Assembly (NCBI RefSeq): GCF_001462205.1
Contig: NZ_LKIR01000143.1
Location: forward strand, 13,891 to 74,396
DNA from: Haloparvum sedimenti
Lineage (GTDB): Archaea; Halobacteriota; Halobacteria; Halobacteriales; Haloferacaceae
Reading direction: 5' to 3'
Length of the DNA: 60,506 nt
In this document: piece after piece, positions 18,420-26,234 of the stretch
Layout: each line of letters opens with the position of its first letter
Numbering within the stretch: the first letter of the stretch is position 1
The notes under the pieces: generated by a model
Databases searched by the model: none
What the model was told of the DNA's origin: nothing
What the model saw: only the letters and a program-made list of their open reading frames with translations
Position numbers and translations under genes: made by a program

Positions 18420-19463
18420 ATGCACACCGCACAGGAGCTCACGCTCGCGCGGCTCCCCTCCGGAGTCCCGATCCGCACGACGGTTCACGTCTACGGCGAG
18501 GCGGTCTCGGAGCACGGCGAGGACGCGACCGATCCCGCCCGGATCGCGGACGCCGACGGTCCGGTCGTCTACGCGCAGGCGGCCCAGCACGGCCGCGAGG
18601 TGAACGGCGCGGAGGTGCTCCGTCGGCTCCACGAACGACTCTCCGACGGCGAGGGAGAGGAGAGGGGGGACGAGTTCTCCGGAACGCTGGTCGCCGTGCC
18701 GGTCGCGGACCCGCTGACGTTCGACCGCGTCTCCTACACGACGCCGGAGGCGCTCGACTCCGTCAACGGGAACATGAACCGGTGCTGGCCGGGCGACGCC
18801 GACGGGACGATCCACGAGCGCATGGCCGCGAAGCTGTGGGCGTACGCGGGCGGGGCGGACGCCATCGTCGACCTCCACACCGGCTCGCCGACGATGCTGA
18901 CCCACACCGTCTACATGCGCGGCGACGAGGAGTGTCGGGCGCTCGCGGAGGCGTTCGGCACGGACCTCCTGCTCGCGGAGGCCGCGGGCGACGACGCCGA
19001 CACGGAGTGGGCCGAGCGCGACTTCGGGGGCAAACTCCGCGTCGCCGCCACCCGCGAGGGGATCCCCACGATAACGCCCGAACTCGCCCACAGCCGGGAG
19101 GTCGTCGAGGACGCGGTCGAGGTGGGAGTCGCGGGAACCCTCAGCGCGCTGCGACACGCCGGCGTGCTCGCGGGCGAGGCGGCCGAATGGTCCGGAACGG
19201 TCGCGAAGAACCACCTCGGGCGCGTCCGGGCGACCGACTCGGGGCTGTTCGTCCCCCGCGAGGACCTCTCCACCGGCGACGCCGTCGCCGCGGACGAGCG
19301 CGTGGGGACGCTGTACGACCCCACGACCTACGAGACGCTGCAGGTCGCTCGCACCGACCGCGCGGGGATCGCCTACTCGGTCGCCCGCGAGGCGACCGTC
19401 ACCGCGGGCGGTACCCTCGTCGGCGTCGCCGAGGTGCTGGAGCGCGCGGACGGTAGCGTTTAG
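18420..19463 (+). CDS. Succinylglutamate desuccinylase/aspartoacylase-like M14 protein
   Basis: The 347-residue protein belongs to the AstE/AspA branch of the carboxypeptidase fold. Metal ligands are expected in VYAQAAQHGREVNGAEVL (His and Glu near residues 55-65) and in AIVDLHTGSP (His near 145). NMNRCWPGDADG is the substrate-side motif and TPELAHSREVVEDAV carries the late glutamate. Such enzymes remove acyl groups from amino acids. The exact substrate is not determined; haloarchaea annotate these as succinylglutamate desuccinylases. ATG at 18420 follows a TTATAAGGCCGG TATA-like box about 27 bases upstream, fitting a leaderless message. Confidence 0.88.
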   Translation: MHTAQELTLARLPSGVPIRTTVHVYGEAVSEHGEDATDPARIADADGPVVYAQAAQHGREVNGAEVLRRLHERLSDGEGEERGDEFSGTLVAVPVADPLTFDRVSYTTPEALDSVNGNMNRCWPGDADGTIHERMAAKLWAYAGGADAIVDLHTGSPTMLTHTVYMRGDEECRALAEAFGTDLLLAEAAGDDADTEWAERDFGGKLRVAATREGIPTITPELAHSREVVEDAVEVGVAGTLSALRHAGVLAGEAAEWSGTVAKNHLGRVRATDSGLFVPREDLSTGDAVAADERVGTLYDPTTYETLQVARTDRAGIAYSVAREATVTAGGTLVGVAEVLERADGSV

Positions 19464-19475
19464 GGTGACCAAAAA

Positions 19476-19508
19476 CAGAAACGCTTATGTAGATTAGGCC
19501 CACCTAAA
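19476..19508 (+). promoter_or_regulatory. Promoter with DtxR/IdeR-like palindrome
   Basis: A haloarchaeal-type promoter (CAGAAACGCTTATGTAG, with BRE-like and TATA-like parts) is followed immediately by ATTAGGCCCACCTAAA. The latter is a palindrome TTAGG-n4-CCTAA at 19494-19507. Operators of this form, located just downstream of the TATA element, are typical of iron-responsive DtxR/IdeR-like repressors in archaea and bacteria. It lies immediately before a short GTG-initiated open frame and a hairpin-rich stretch. The regulator assignment is inference from the motif. Confidence 0.45.
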
Positions 19509-19513
19509 CCAGT

Positions 19514-19678
19514 GTGAACACCACGGTCGATCGGCGACGCCCCGTCGTCGAGCGCGTCGACGTTCACCCTGTCGGGCCGTCCGAGCGGTGCCGTCCCGCC
19601 GAGCGCCACGTGCAGCGTGACGAGCCGTACGTCCGGGGAGGGGGTGGTCGGAACGCGCGGACGCTCACACACGACTGA
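19514..19678 (+). CDS. Candidate 54-residue leaderless small protein
   Basis: A GTG codon lies about 30 bases downstream of the TATA-like element and six bases after the TTAGG/CCTAA palindrome. It opens a frame of 54 codons beginning VNTTVDRRRPVVERVDVH and ending VRGGGGRNARTLTHD. The product is arginine-rich, unlike typical acidic haloarchaeal proteins, which weakens the case. The spacing to the promoter fits a leaderless gene. I recognise no family. If the transcript is real it may instead be a non-coding RNA, since seven hairpins follow directly. Confidence 0.3.
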   Translation: MNTTVDRRRPVVERVDVHPVGPSERCRPAERHVQRDEPYVRGGGGRNARTLTHD

Positions 19679-19690
19679 CCACCTTCGGGC

Positions 19691-19946
19691 CCGGCCGACC
19701 GTCTCCGTCGGTCCGGCCGCGGCCCGCTCCCGAACGCCGCGTGGCTGCTGCCGTTCGGGACGCCGGCGTCGATAGTCGCCGGCTGCGGGACGGTCTCCGC
19801 GTCCCGCACTCGGCCGACGCACGTCGGCCGCCGGGGAACGCCGTGGGCATCACCCGTTCCCCACCGGACGCGCCCATTCGCGACCGCGCTCGCCCGCGGC
19901 CGCGGCGGCGCGTCCCCCAGCCGCCCCGACCCCCGCCCGGGGCGGC
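19691..19946. other. Hairpin-rich stretch without a recognisable gene (candidate structured RNA)
   Basis: Between the AspA-like gene and tRNA-His there is no convincing long coding region. The stretch holds seven consecutive, non-overlapping inverted repeats. These are 19692-19719 (with one bulge), 19729-19736 with 19752-19759, and 19762-19768 with 19777-19783. The next are 19785-19792 with 19800-19807, 19811-19819 with 19822-19830, 19833-19840 with 19855-19862, and 19920-19927 with 19939-19946. Arms are 7-9 bases and perfect in six of them. High GC makes single hairpins cheap, but seven in series is notable. It could be a structured transcript from the promoter at 19476. Confidence 0.4.
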
Positions 19947-20075
19947 CGTCTGTCCTTTCGTCCATCGTCACTCGGAGCGGCGCCGCCGACCACCCGCCCG
20001 TCCCGTGGTCGCGCTTCGCACGCGCCCCCCGATTCGTAACGTATATCCGTCACAGCGCGGTACGCAGAAATGCGC

Positions 20076-20149
20076 GTCCGGGTTAGGGTAGTGGACTATC
20101 CTTCAGCCTTGTGGAGGCTGAGACGCGGGTTCGATTCTCGCACCCGGAC
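20076..20149 (+). tRNA. tRNA-His (GTG anticodon)
   Basis: The cloverleaf folds fully. The anticodon stem CAGCC/GGCTG encloses the loop TTGTGGA, so the anticodon is GTG (His). The acceptor stem is extended to eight pairs (GTCCGGGT with ACCCGGAC). The first base is the extra G at position -1, paired to the C discriminator, a hallmark of tRNA-His. The T-arm has GGTTCGATTC. A TATA-like sequence AACGTATATCC lies about 30 bases upstream. No 3' CCA is encoded. No 3'-end duplicate follows it, unlike the other two tRNAs in the window. Confidence 0.95.
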
Positions 20150-20248
20150 CTTCTCCAAGCGACCGACCGCGGAGCGGCGGCGCGTTCCGCGCTGATCCCC
20201 GTGTGAACTACCCACATAGGTAAGTGGTCACAAGTCGTCAGCACGGAC

Positions 20249-21511
20249 ATGTCAGGGTCAGATCCATCCGGAGCGCTCGCGGAGCTGTACGAGGACCGTA
20301 TCGGGACCGCGCGGACTGACGACGAGGTCCGCGGCTACTGGCTGTTCGCGCTGGGGGTACTGTGCGGCGCCCTCGGGGTGATCGTCTTCGGCTTCACGGC
20401 CCCCGGAACCGGGACGCGGGCGCTCGGATACGCGCTGGTCGCGCTCTCGCCGCCGCTTGCGATGCTCGGGGCGGTCGTCCGGTTCCCGTTGCGCCGGTCC
20501 GCGACGACGCTCGCGGCGCTCGGGACGCTTCTGACCGCGTTCGCCGTGCTCTACTTCCTCGTCGTCTTCCCCGACGGCTGGTCGCGAAGCGGCGGCAACG
20601 GCGTCGTCAACGCGCTCTACGCCGCTGGGATCGTCCTGATCGGACTGGCCGGCGCGGTCGTCCCAATGGTCACCGACCCGGTGTACGAGGAGGTCGAGAC
20701 GCTCCGCGAGGAGTCGGCCGGCACCGCCACGGAGATGGAGGGGACCGCCGCGGAGCTCGACGAAACGACCGCGGAGCTGGAGGAGACGCAGACGCGCGTC
20801 CGCGAGCTGGAGGAGGAGCTGGCCGCCGCCAGCGCCGAGCTGGAGACGCTCCGGACCAGCCGCGCGCGCTTCGAGCTCTACGAGGACCGCGCGGGCGAGA
20901 CGCGCTGGCGGCTGCGCCACCGGAACGGCAACGTCGTCGCCGACTCCGGACAGGGGTACAGCAGCCGACAGAAGGCCCAGCAGGGGATGCACAGCGTGAT
21001 GCGGAACGCGCTCGGCGCGGGCGTCCTCCGGATCGATCCCGAGGCGGATGAGGCGGACGAAGTGGACGCCGGCGAGGGGAAGGACGCCGACCCGGTGCCC
21101 GCCGACGCGGACGACCCCGACGTGGCGGTCCCCACGGAGGACGAGGACGTGGCGAGCCGGGCCACCTTCGAGCTGTTCGAGGACGCAGAAGGGGACTGGC
21201 GCTGGCGGCTCCGCCACGAGAACGGCAACGTCATCGGCGACTCCGGTGAGGGGTACGCCTCGAAATCGAACGCGAAGCGCGCGACCGCCCGCGTCCGCGA
21301 GCACGTCGCGGGCGCCGACTACCTCCGGATCGACCCCGCCGCCTTCGAGATCTACCGCGACGCGGCCGGCGACCACCGCTGGCGGCTCGTCCACGAGAAC
21401 GGCAACGTGCTGGCGGACTCCGGCGAGGGCTACTCCTCGCGCACGAAGGCCCGGCAGGGGCTCGACAGCGTCCGGTCGAACGCCCCCGACGCCGCCGTCG
21501 AGAACGTCTGA
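20249..21511 (+). CDS. Membrane-anchored coiled-coil protein with three YegP/HVO_2922-type repeats
   Basis: The 420-residue protein has four predicted membrane segments in residues about 25-145 (for example WLFALGVLCGALGVIVFGF). A Glu-rich coiled coil of about 70 residues follows (EELDETTAELEETQ type). Then come three copies of a small repeat with the pattern FELYEDRAGETRWRLRHRNG followed by NVVADSGQGYSSR. Those repeats match YegP/UPF0339 (DUF1508) domains, small beta-alpha units of unknown ligand found in HVO_2922-type proteins. Repeats start near residues 209, 306 and 367. It is followed in the same direction by a free two-repeat version of the same domain. Confidence 0.85.
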   Translation: MSGSDPSGALAELYEDRIGTARTDDEVRGYWLFALGVLCGALGVIVFGFTAPGTGTRALGYALVALSPPLAMLGAVVRFPLRRSATTLAALGTLLTAFAVLYFLVVFPDGWSRSGGNGVVNALYAAGIVLIGLAGAVVPMVTDPVYEEVETLREESAGTATEMEGTAAELDETTAELEETQTRVRELEEELAAASAELETLRTSRARFELYEDRAGETRWRLRHRNGNVVADSGQGYSSRQKAQQGMHSVMRNALGAGVLRIDPEADEADEVDAGEGKDADPVPADADDPDVAVPTEDEDVASRATFELFEDAEGDWRWRLRHENGNVIGDSGEGYASKSNAKRATARVREHVAGADYLRIDPAAFEIYRDAAGDHRWRLVHENGNVLADSGEGYSSRTKARQGLDSVRSNAPDAAVENV

Positions 21512-21616
21512 ACCGGCGTCCGGCGGCTCGGGGGTCCGACGGTCCGGTGGTCCGGCGGTCGCTCCCGACGCCGGCGCACAGGTTTATGTGGCCATCGAGA
21601 CATGGTAACATGTTCC

Positions 21617-21979
21617 ATGAGTGCTACATTCGAGGTTTTCGAGGACAAACGCGGGAAGTACCGCTGGCGGCTCCGACACGAGAACGGGAACATCATCGCC
21701 GACTCGGGGCAGGGATACGCCGACGAGCGCGGCGCGCGCGAGGCGGTCGACCGCGTCCGCGACTACGCGCCCGAGGCCGACGTGCTCGACGTCGAGGACG
21801 CCGCCTTCGAGGTGTACGAGGACCAGGGCGGCGAATGGCGCTGGCGGCTCCGCCACCGCAACGGCAACATCCTCGCGGACTCGGGCGAGGGGTACGCCTC
21901 GCGGTCGGCCGCGGAGGACGCGGTCGACGGCGTCAAGCGCAACGCGCCCGGCGCCGACCAGGAGGAGACGGAGGACTGA
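21617..21979 (+). CDS. HVO_2922/YegP family protein with two repeats
   Basis: The 120-residue soluble protein consists of two YegP/DUF1508 repeats. Each has the core RWRLRHENGN or RWRLRHRNGN followed by DSG[EQ]GY. Start MSATFEVFEDKRGKYRW at 21617 is the family beginning; an in-frame ATG five codons earlier is also possible. The promoter GGTTTATGTGGCC lies about 40 bases upstream. It follows the larger membrane-anchored paralog by about 105 bases. Function of the fold is unknown; some related proteins are stress-associated. Confidence 0.9.
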   Translation: MSATFEVFEDKRGKYRWRLRHENGNIIADSGQGYADERGAREAVDRVRDYAPEADVLDVEDAAFEVYEDQGGEWRWRLRHRNGNILADSGEGYASRSAAEDAVDGVKRNAPGADQEETED

Positions 21980-22006
21980 CCGCGGCGCTGCTCGTCGGCG
22001 CGCGCC

Positions 22007-23206
22007 TCACCGCAGCGGACCGGCGTCGTCGGAGCCGGCGGCGCCCTCGCTCGGAAGCACGCGCTGCCGGAGCGACGCCGGGCGACCGCCGGTCTGGATC
22101 ACGTTGAACGCGGTCATCAGGTCCGTCCGCGAGACGAGTCCGACGAGGTTGCCGTTCGCGTCGATGACCGGCAGGCGCCCCACGCCGTGCTCCTGAAGCA
22201 GTCGGAGCGCCTCCATCGCGTCGGTGTCGGGCGTGACGCTCTTGATGTCCCGCTCCATGATCTCGGCCACCTCGTAGGCGTCCCGCTCCACCTCGCGGAC
22301 CTCGCGGGCGTCCTCGAGCGTGACGAGGCCGACGAGGTCGTCGCCGTCCAGCACCGGGTAGCCGGTGTGGCGCTCGCGGAACATCCGGTCGACCAGCTCC
22401 GCGACGGTCGTCTCCTCGGAGACCACGTCCAGGTCCTCGCGGGGCGTCATCACGTCCGCGACCTGCACGTCCTGGAAGGCCGCCTTCAGCGTCGTCTGCT
22501 GGGCCTCGCCGGAGGCCGCGATGTAGATGAAGAAGGCCAGAAGCACCAGGAACAGGTTCGAGAACAGCCCGATGATGCCGAGCAGGAACGCGAACACCTT
22601 GCCGACCTCCGCGGCCTGCTGGGTCGCCTTCGCGTGCGGCTTGCCGCGCGCGAGCAGCGCGCGGAGCACGCGGCCGCCGTCCATCGGGAACGCCGGCAGC
22701 ATGTTGAAGACGGCCAGCACCACGTTCAGGACGGCGAGGTAACCGAACACGAAGACCAAGGGGTCGAGCCCAGCGGGCGTCGCGAGGAACAGGCCGTAAC
22801 AGATCACGCCGACGCCGACGCTGGTTATCGGGCCGGCGACCGCGATCCAGAACTCCTGTTTCCAGTCCTCGGGGAGTTCGGCGAAGTTGGCCATTCCGCC
22901 GAGGAGCCAGAGCGTGATGGAGTCGATGTCGTAGCCGTAGCGCATCGCGACCAGCGAGTGACCGAACTCGTGGACGAGCACGCCCGCGAACAGCCCCAGC
23001 GCGGACGCGAGCCCGATCAGCCACGGGGTCGTCCCCGCCTCCAGCGACGCGACGTCGATCCCCGCGCCCATCGTCTCGTTGACGACCGTCGCGATGGCCG
23101 CCACGTCCGAGCCGATCAGGTACGCGAACAGCGGCAACACGAGCAGGAACGTCCAGTTGAGCTTGATCGGAATGTCGAACAGGCGCCCGATCGTGATTCC
23201 TCGCAT
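22007..23206 (-). CDS. Site-2 protease family (M50) metalloprotease with CBS domains
   Basis: The 399-residue membrane protein starts MRGITIGRLFDIPIKLNW. The zinc motif HEFGH lies in VLVHEFGHSLVAMRYGYD, near residue 75. The third ligand is the Asp in PAFPMDGGRVLRALLA. Around six membrane segments form the protease core. Two CBS domains in the C-terminal third (about residues 250-385) include VADVMTPREDLDVV and GHTGYPVLDGDDLVGLVT-type strands. Intramembrane cutting of regulators is the family role, and CBS pairs often sense adenine nucleotides. The open frame continues upstream but family similarity starts at this ATG. It converges on the YegP gene. Confidence 0.93.
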   Translation of the reverse strand: MRGITIGRLFDIPIKLNWTFLLVLPLFAYLIGSDVAAIATVVNETMGAGIDVASLEAGTTPWLIGLASALGLFAGVLVHEFGHSLVAMRYGYDIDSITLWLLGGMANFAELPEDWKQEFWIAVAGPITSVGVGVICYGLFLATPAGLDPLVFVFGYLAVLNVVLAVFNMLPAFPMDGGRVLRALLARGKPHAKATQQAAEVGKVFAFLLGIIGLFSNLFLVLLAFFIYIAASGEAQQTTLKAAFQDVQVADVMTPREDLDVVSEETTVAELVDRMFRERHTGYPVLDGDDLVGLVTLEDAREVREVERDAYEVAEIMERDIKSVTPDTDAMEALRLLQEHGVGRLPVIDANGNLVGLVSRTDLMTAFNVIQTGGRPASLRQRVLPSEGAAGSDDAGPLR

Positions 23207-23336
23207 GCCGTTCCATTGGCGGGCCGCGCTCATAAAGGCGGGGCGAGCGGTGCCGCGGCCGGCCGAAAAACCGTTCGCCGACGCGCCGCGGACCGGCGAA
23301 CCGGCCTTATAAGTCCCGCCGGCCGCGAGGGGAGGT

Positions 23337-23759
23337 ATGAGCGACACCGACGGCGACACCGACCCCGACGGCGACACCGACGGCGGCGCGGCACCGGAAC
23401 CCGTCATCCGACGCGACGGCGAGATCGAGTACGAAGTGGTCGGCGCGGCCGACGGCATGGGGAAGGGCGTCCTGATCGGCGAGGAGCACGGCGCGCCGAA
23501 CTTCGCGCTCCGGAAGTTCCTGATCGAACCGGACGGCACCGTCCCGCGCCACACCAACGAGGTCGAGCACGTCCAGTACGTGCTGGCGGGCGACTACGTG
23601 GTGGGCATCGGCGACGAGGAGCACCGCGTCGGCCCGGGCGACTCCCTGCTGATCCCCGCGGGCGTCGAGCACTGGTACGAGAACGACGGCACGACGCGGG
23701 CCGCGTTCCTCTGTACGGTCCCCCACGGCGACGACGCCATCGAACTCGTCGAGGAGTGA
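23337..23759 (+). CDS. Cupin-domain protein
   Basis: The 140-residue protein has an acidic Asp/Thr/Gly-rich start of about 20 residues and then one cupin barrel. Motif 1 is PRHTNEVEHVQYVLAGDYVV, giving His and Glu metal ligands. Motif 2 is GDSLLIPAGVEHWYEND, with His. Single cupins of this type bind a metal and act as small enzymes or sensors; substrate unknown. The start is just 25 bases after a TATA-like CCTTATAAGTCC. The next gene follows in the same direction after 48 bases, so they may be co-transcribed. Confidence 0.88.
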   Translation: MSDTDGDTDPDGDTDGGAAPEPVIRRDGEIEYEVVGAADGMGKGVLIGEEHGAPNFALRKFLIEPDGTVPRHTNEVEHVQYVLAGDYVVGIGDEEHRVGPGDSLLIPAGVEHWYENDGTTRAAFLCTVPHGDDAIELVEE

Positions 23760-23807
23760 GCGGAGGACCGCGATGACGGGGGAGACGAGGACGCGCGGGA
23801 CGCGACC

Positions 23808-24155
23808 GTGACCCCGACCGACGCCGAGGCGAAGGCACGGGCGTACTACGACGCCATCGACAGCGGCGACTACGACCGCCTTGCGGCCCTGCTGCGCCCG
23901 GAGTTCGTCCACTACCGACCGGACCGCACGCTGGAGGGCCGCGACGCCTTCGTCCGGTTCATGCGCGACGAGCGTCCGATGACCGACACCACGCACGCGG
24001 TCGACGGCGTCTACCCCGAGGGGATCGGCGTCGCGGTACGGGGGCGCCTCCGCGGCCCCGACGGCGAGGACCTGTTCGCCTTCGTCGACGTGTTCGGCTT
24101 CGAGGACGGCGCGGTCGCGGCGCTGGAGACGTACACCGAGACGCTCGACGACTGA
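23808..24155 (+). CDS. SnoaL-like/NTF2-fold protein
   Basis: The 115-residue protein begins at a GTG (VTPTDAEAKARAYYDAIDSG). Typical SnoaL-like features are seen: DSGDYDRLAALLRPEFVHYR, then LEGRDAFVRFMRDERPMTD, then paired strands GIGVAVRGRLRGPDGEDLFAF. The NTF2-like cone fold binds small hydrophobic molecules and in some members catalyses isomerisation or hydrolysis. Nothing points to a substrate here. It follows the cupin gene closely. The end lies 50 bases before the first dispersed repeat. Confidence 0.83.
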   Translation: MTPTDAEAKARAYYDAIDSGDYDRLAALLRPEFVHYRPDRTLEGRDAFVRFMRDERPMTDTTHAVDGVYPEGIGVAVRGRLRGPDGEDLFAFVDVFGFEDGAVAALETYTETLDD

Positions 24156-24209
24156 CGGTTGTGCAGCCACCCTTCGAGACCGGAAGCGCTGCTGTACAGC
24201 ACGTACCTG

Positions 24210-24608
24210 GCGGTCGGCGCGCGCGAGGAACGCGCGCGAGGGAGGCGGCGGCGCGGCCGCATGCGGTGCGGTTTCGCGGCCGCGCCGTCGCCGAGGCTGG
24301 GGAGGCGTGAGGCTGCTGTGCGGTCGCGGCGCGGTTGCGGTGCGGGGCGGGGCGGAGCGGGGCGAGGTGGGACTGAAAGGGGCAGCCGGCTCGATCCGGC
24401 CCCGGCGCCGCAAGCACCGCAGCGGGCTGTGCGGAGAGCGAGGAGCGCAGCGCGTGCCGCGGCCGGTCGAGCCGGCTGGGGCTTTCTGGGTGTTGCTGTC
24501 CCGAACAGCAGGATCGACGGTAGTACCAGATCAGTAGTACGGAGAGCCGGCTGGGGCTTTCTGGGTGTTGCGGACCAGCACAGCAGGATCGACAGCAGTC
24601 ACAGAAAA
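24210..24608 (+). repeat. Dispersed structured repeat, copy A
   Basis: This intergenic element lies between the SnoaL-like gene and tgtA. Module order: a 5' hairpin GCGCGCG-AGGAA-CGCGCGC (24219-24237); a 17-bp stem with arms 24244-24260 and 24276-24292 and loop ATGCGGTGCGGTTTC; a G-rich core GAGGCTGGGGAGG with CTGCTGTGCGG and GTGGGACTGAAAGGGGC; then two tandem 3' units of 75 bases starting GAGCCGGCTGGGGCTTTCTG (24469 and 24544). The first unit contains a TGCTGT-CCCGA-ACAGCA hairpin. It ends near ACAGAAAACTC. No frame in it looks coding. Three further copies are in this window. Confidence 0.75.
24469..24608 (+). repeat. Tandem 75-bp units at the 3' end of repeat copy A
   Basis: Two units begin with the identical GAGCCGGCTGGGGCTTTCTG, at 24469 and 24544, and then carry CAGCAGGATCGAC. 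The first unit ends AGATCAGTAGTACGGA; the second is degenerate after the hairpin region. The unit is related to the 69-base units of copy D at 54656-54853. Confidence 0.8.
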
Positions 24609-24705
24609 CTCGCCGTCCAAAGAGCCAGTAACCGAGGCGGAGATCTCCCCAACCCCGTCCACGCCCGAACGCAATCCTTACCGCCGCCCCTCACCGACTG
24701 CGTCC

Positions 24706-26187
24706 ATGCGCGAGCAGTTCGAAATCCGGAACCACGACGGGATGGCCCGGCTCGGCCGGCTGGAGGTCCCGCGGGCGGACCGGACCGTCGAGACGCCCGC
24801 CCTCCTGCCCGTCGTCAATCCGAACGTGCTCACGATCGAACCGCGGCGGCTCCGCGAGGAGTTCGGCGCGGAGATCCTCATCACCAACTCCTACATCATT
24901 CACAACACCGACCGCGTTCGCGAGCGTGCGCTGGAGGAGGGGCTCCACGAACTGCTCGGCTTCGACGGCGCGATCATGACCGACTCCGGCTCCTTCCAGC
25001 TGGCGGAGTACGGCGACATCGACGTGACGACCGAGGAGATCCTCGAGTTCCAGCGCGCCATCGGCTCCGACATCGGCACCCCGGTGGACATCCCGACGCC
25101 GCCGGACGTCGACCGCGAGACCGCCGTCTCGGATCTGGCGGAGACGAAGGACGCGCTCGCGGAAGCGGAGACGGCCGACACCGGCGAGATGCTGGTCAAC
25201 GCGCCCGTGCAGGGGTCGACGTATCCCGACCTGCGCGAGGAGGCGGGCAACCACGCGGCCGCGACCGACCTGGACGTGTTCCCGGTCGGCGCGGTCGTGC
25301 CGATGATGAACGGCTACCGCTACGCGGAGATGGTCGAGGCGGTCATGGGCGCGAAGCGCGGGCTCGGCCCCGCCGCGCCGGTCCACCTGTTCGGCGCCGG
25401 CCACCCGATGATGCTGGCGCTGGCGGTCGCCTGTGGCTGCGACCTGTTCGACTCCGCGGCGTACGCGCTGATGGCCCGCGACGGCCGGTACCTCACCGTC
25501 TCCGGCACCGAGCAGCTGGAGGACCTCCGCCACTTCCCCTGCTCGTGTCCGGTCTGTGCCGAGCACACGCCCGCGGACGTGCGCGGCGCGCCGGACGAGG
25601 AGACGGAGCGCCTGCTCGCCGAGCACAACCTCCACGTCACCTTCGAGGAGATGCGGCGGATCAAGCAGGCGATCGCGTCCGGGAACCTCATGGAACTCGT
25701 GGAGCGGCGGGCGCGCGGGCACCCCCGGATGCTCGACGGCTACCGGACGCTTCTGGACCACGCCGAGCAGGTCGAGGCGCACGACCCCGTCTCGAAGGGG
25801 AGCTTCTTCTACCTCTCGCGGGAGTCGGCCCGCCGGCCCGAGGTCGCGCGCTACCACGACCGGATCGAGCGCCTGCCCGTCCCCGACAGCCTGCTGCTCA
25901 CGCAGTCGAAGGCGCCTTCGAAGCACGAGTTCGACGACGCGTGGCGCGTGTGGCCGCCGTTCGGGCCCGCGCCCGCCGCGCTCTCGGAGACGTACCCCCT
26001 CACCGCGACCGTGCCCGAGCGCTCGGACCCGGACCTCCAGCGCGCGGCCGCGGAGGGGGTCGCGCGGCTCGCCGCCGCCAATCCCGGGACCGACGTGACG
26101 CTCGCGCACGACGACTGGGACGAGCGCGCGCTCGCGGCCGTCCCGGATGCGGTGACGCTGGAGAACCTCGCCGAGTTGCACCGATAG
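24706..26187 (+). CDS. tgtA: tRNA-guanine(15) transglycosylase (archaeosine pathway)
   Basis: The 493-residue enzyme swaps guanine-15 of tRNA for preQ0, the first step to archaeosine. It starts [17 protein letters not shown]. The catalytic region is [20 protein letters not shown], with the base-recognition Asp in TDSGSFQ near residue 90; a second acid is expected in [16 protein letters not shown]. The zinc motif is [12 protein letters not shown] with a later His. The length is that of the catalytic-domain archaeal form, and no PUA domain is present. ATG at 24706 follows CGCAATCCTTACC, a TATA-like sequence. It is followed by arcS at 47 bases, so the two pathway genes form an operon. Confidence 0.95.
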   Translation: MREQFEIRNHDGMARLGRLEVPRADRTVETPALLPVVNPNVLTIEPRRLREEFGAEILITNSYIIHNTDRVRERALEEGLHELLGFDGAIMTDSGSFQLAEYGDIDVTTEEILEFQRAIGSDIGTPVDIPTPPDVDRETAVSDLAETKDALAEAETADTGEMLVNAPVQGSTYPDLREEAGNHAAATDLDVFPVGAVVPMMNGYRYAEMVEAVMGAKRGLGPAAPVHLFGAGHPMMLALAVACGCDLFDSAAYALMARDGRYLTVSGTEQLEDLRHFPCSCPVCAEHTPADVRGAPDEETERLLAEHNLHVTFEEMRRIKQAIASGNLMELVERRARGHPRMLDGYRTLLDHAEQVEAHDPVSKGSFFYLSRESARRPEVARYHDRIERLPVPDSLLLTQSKAPSKHEFDDAWRVWPPFGPAPAALSETYPLTATVPERSDPDLQRAAAEGVARLAAANPGTDVTLAHDDWDERALAAVPDAVTLENLAELHR

Positions 26188-26234
26188 CGAAGCGCGAACG
26201 CAACGCAATTGTCCGTCCGCCGTCGAGAACGGGT

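Noticed and set aside
19691-19946. Hairpin-rich region considered as RNase P RNA or SRP RNA
   Set aside because: Conserved blocks of those RNAs (for example GAGGAAAGTC or the SRP GGAAG/GCAG tetraloop region) were not found.
19564-19971. Minus-strand frame of 135 codons in the hairpin-rich region
   Set aside because: Low-complexity Arg/Pro/Gly composition, no promoter on that strand, interrupted by the inverted repeats.
24186-24199. TGCTGTACAGCA palindrome just before repeat copy A
   Set aside because: Perfect 12-base palindrome but not seen at the other copies, so I do not count it as part of the element.
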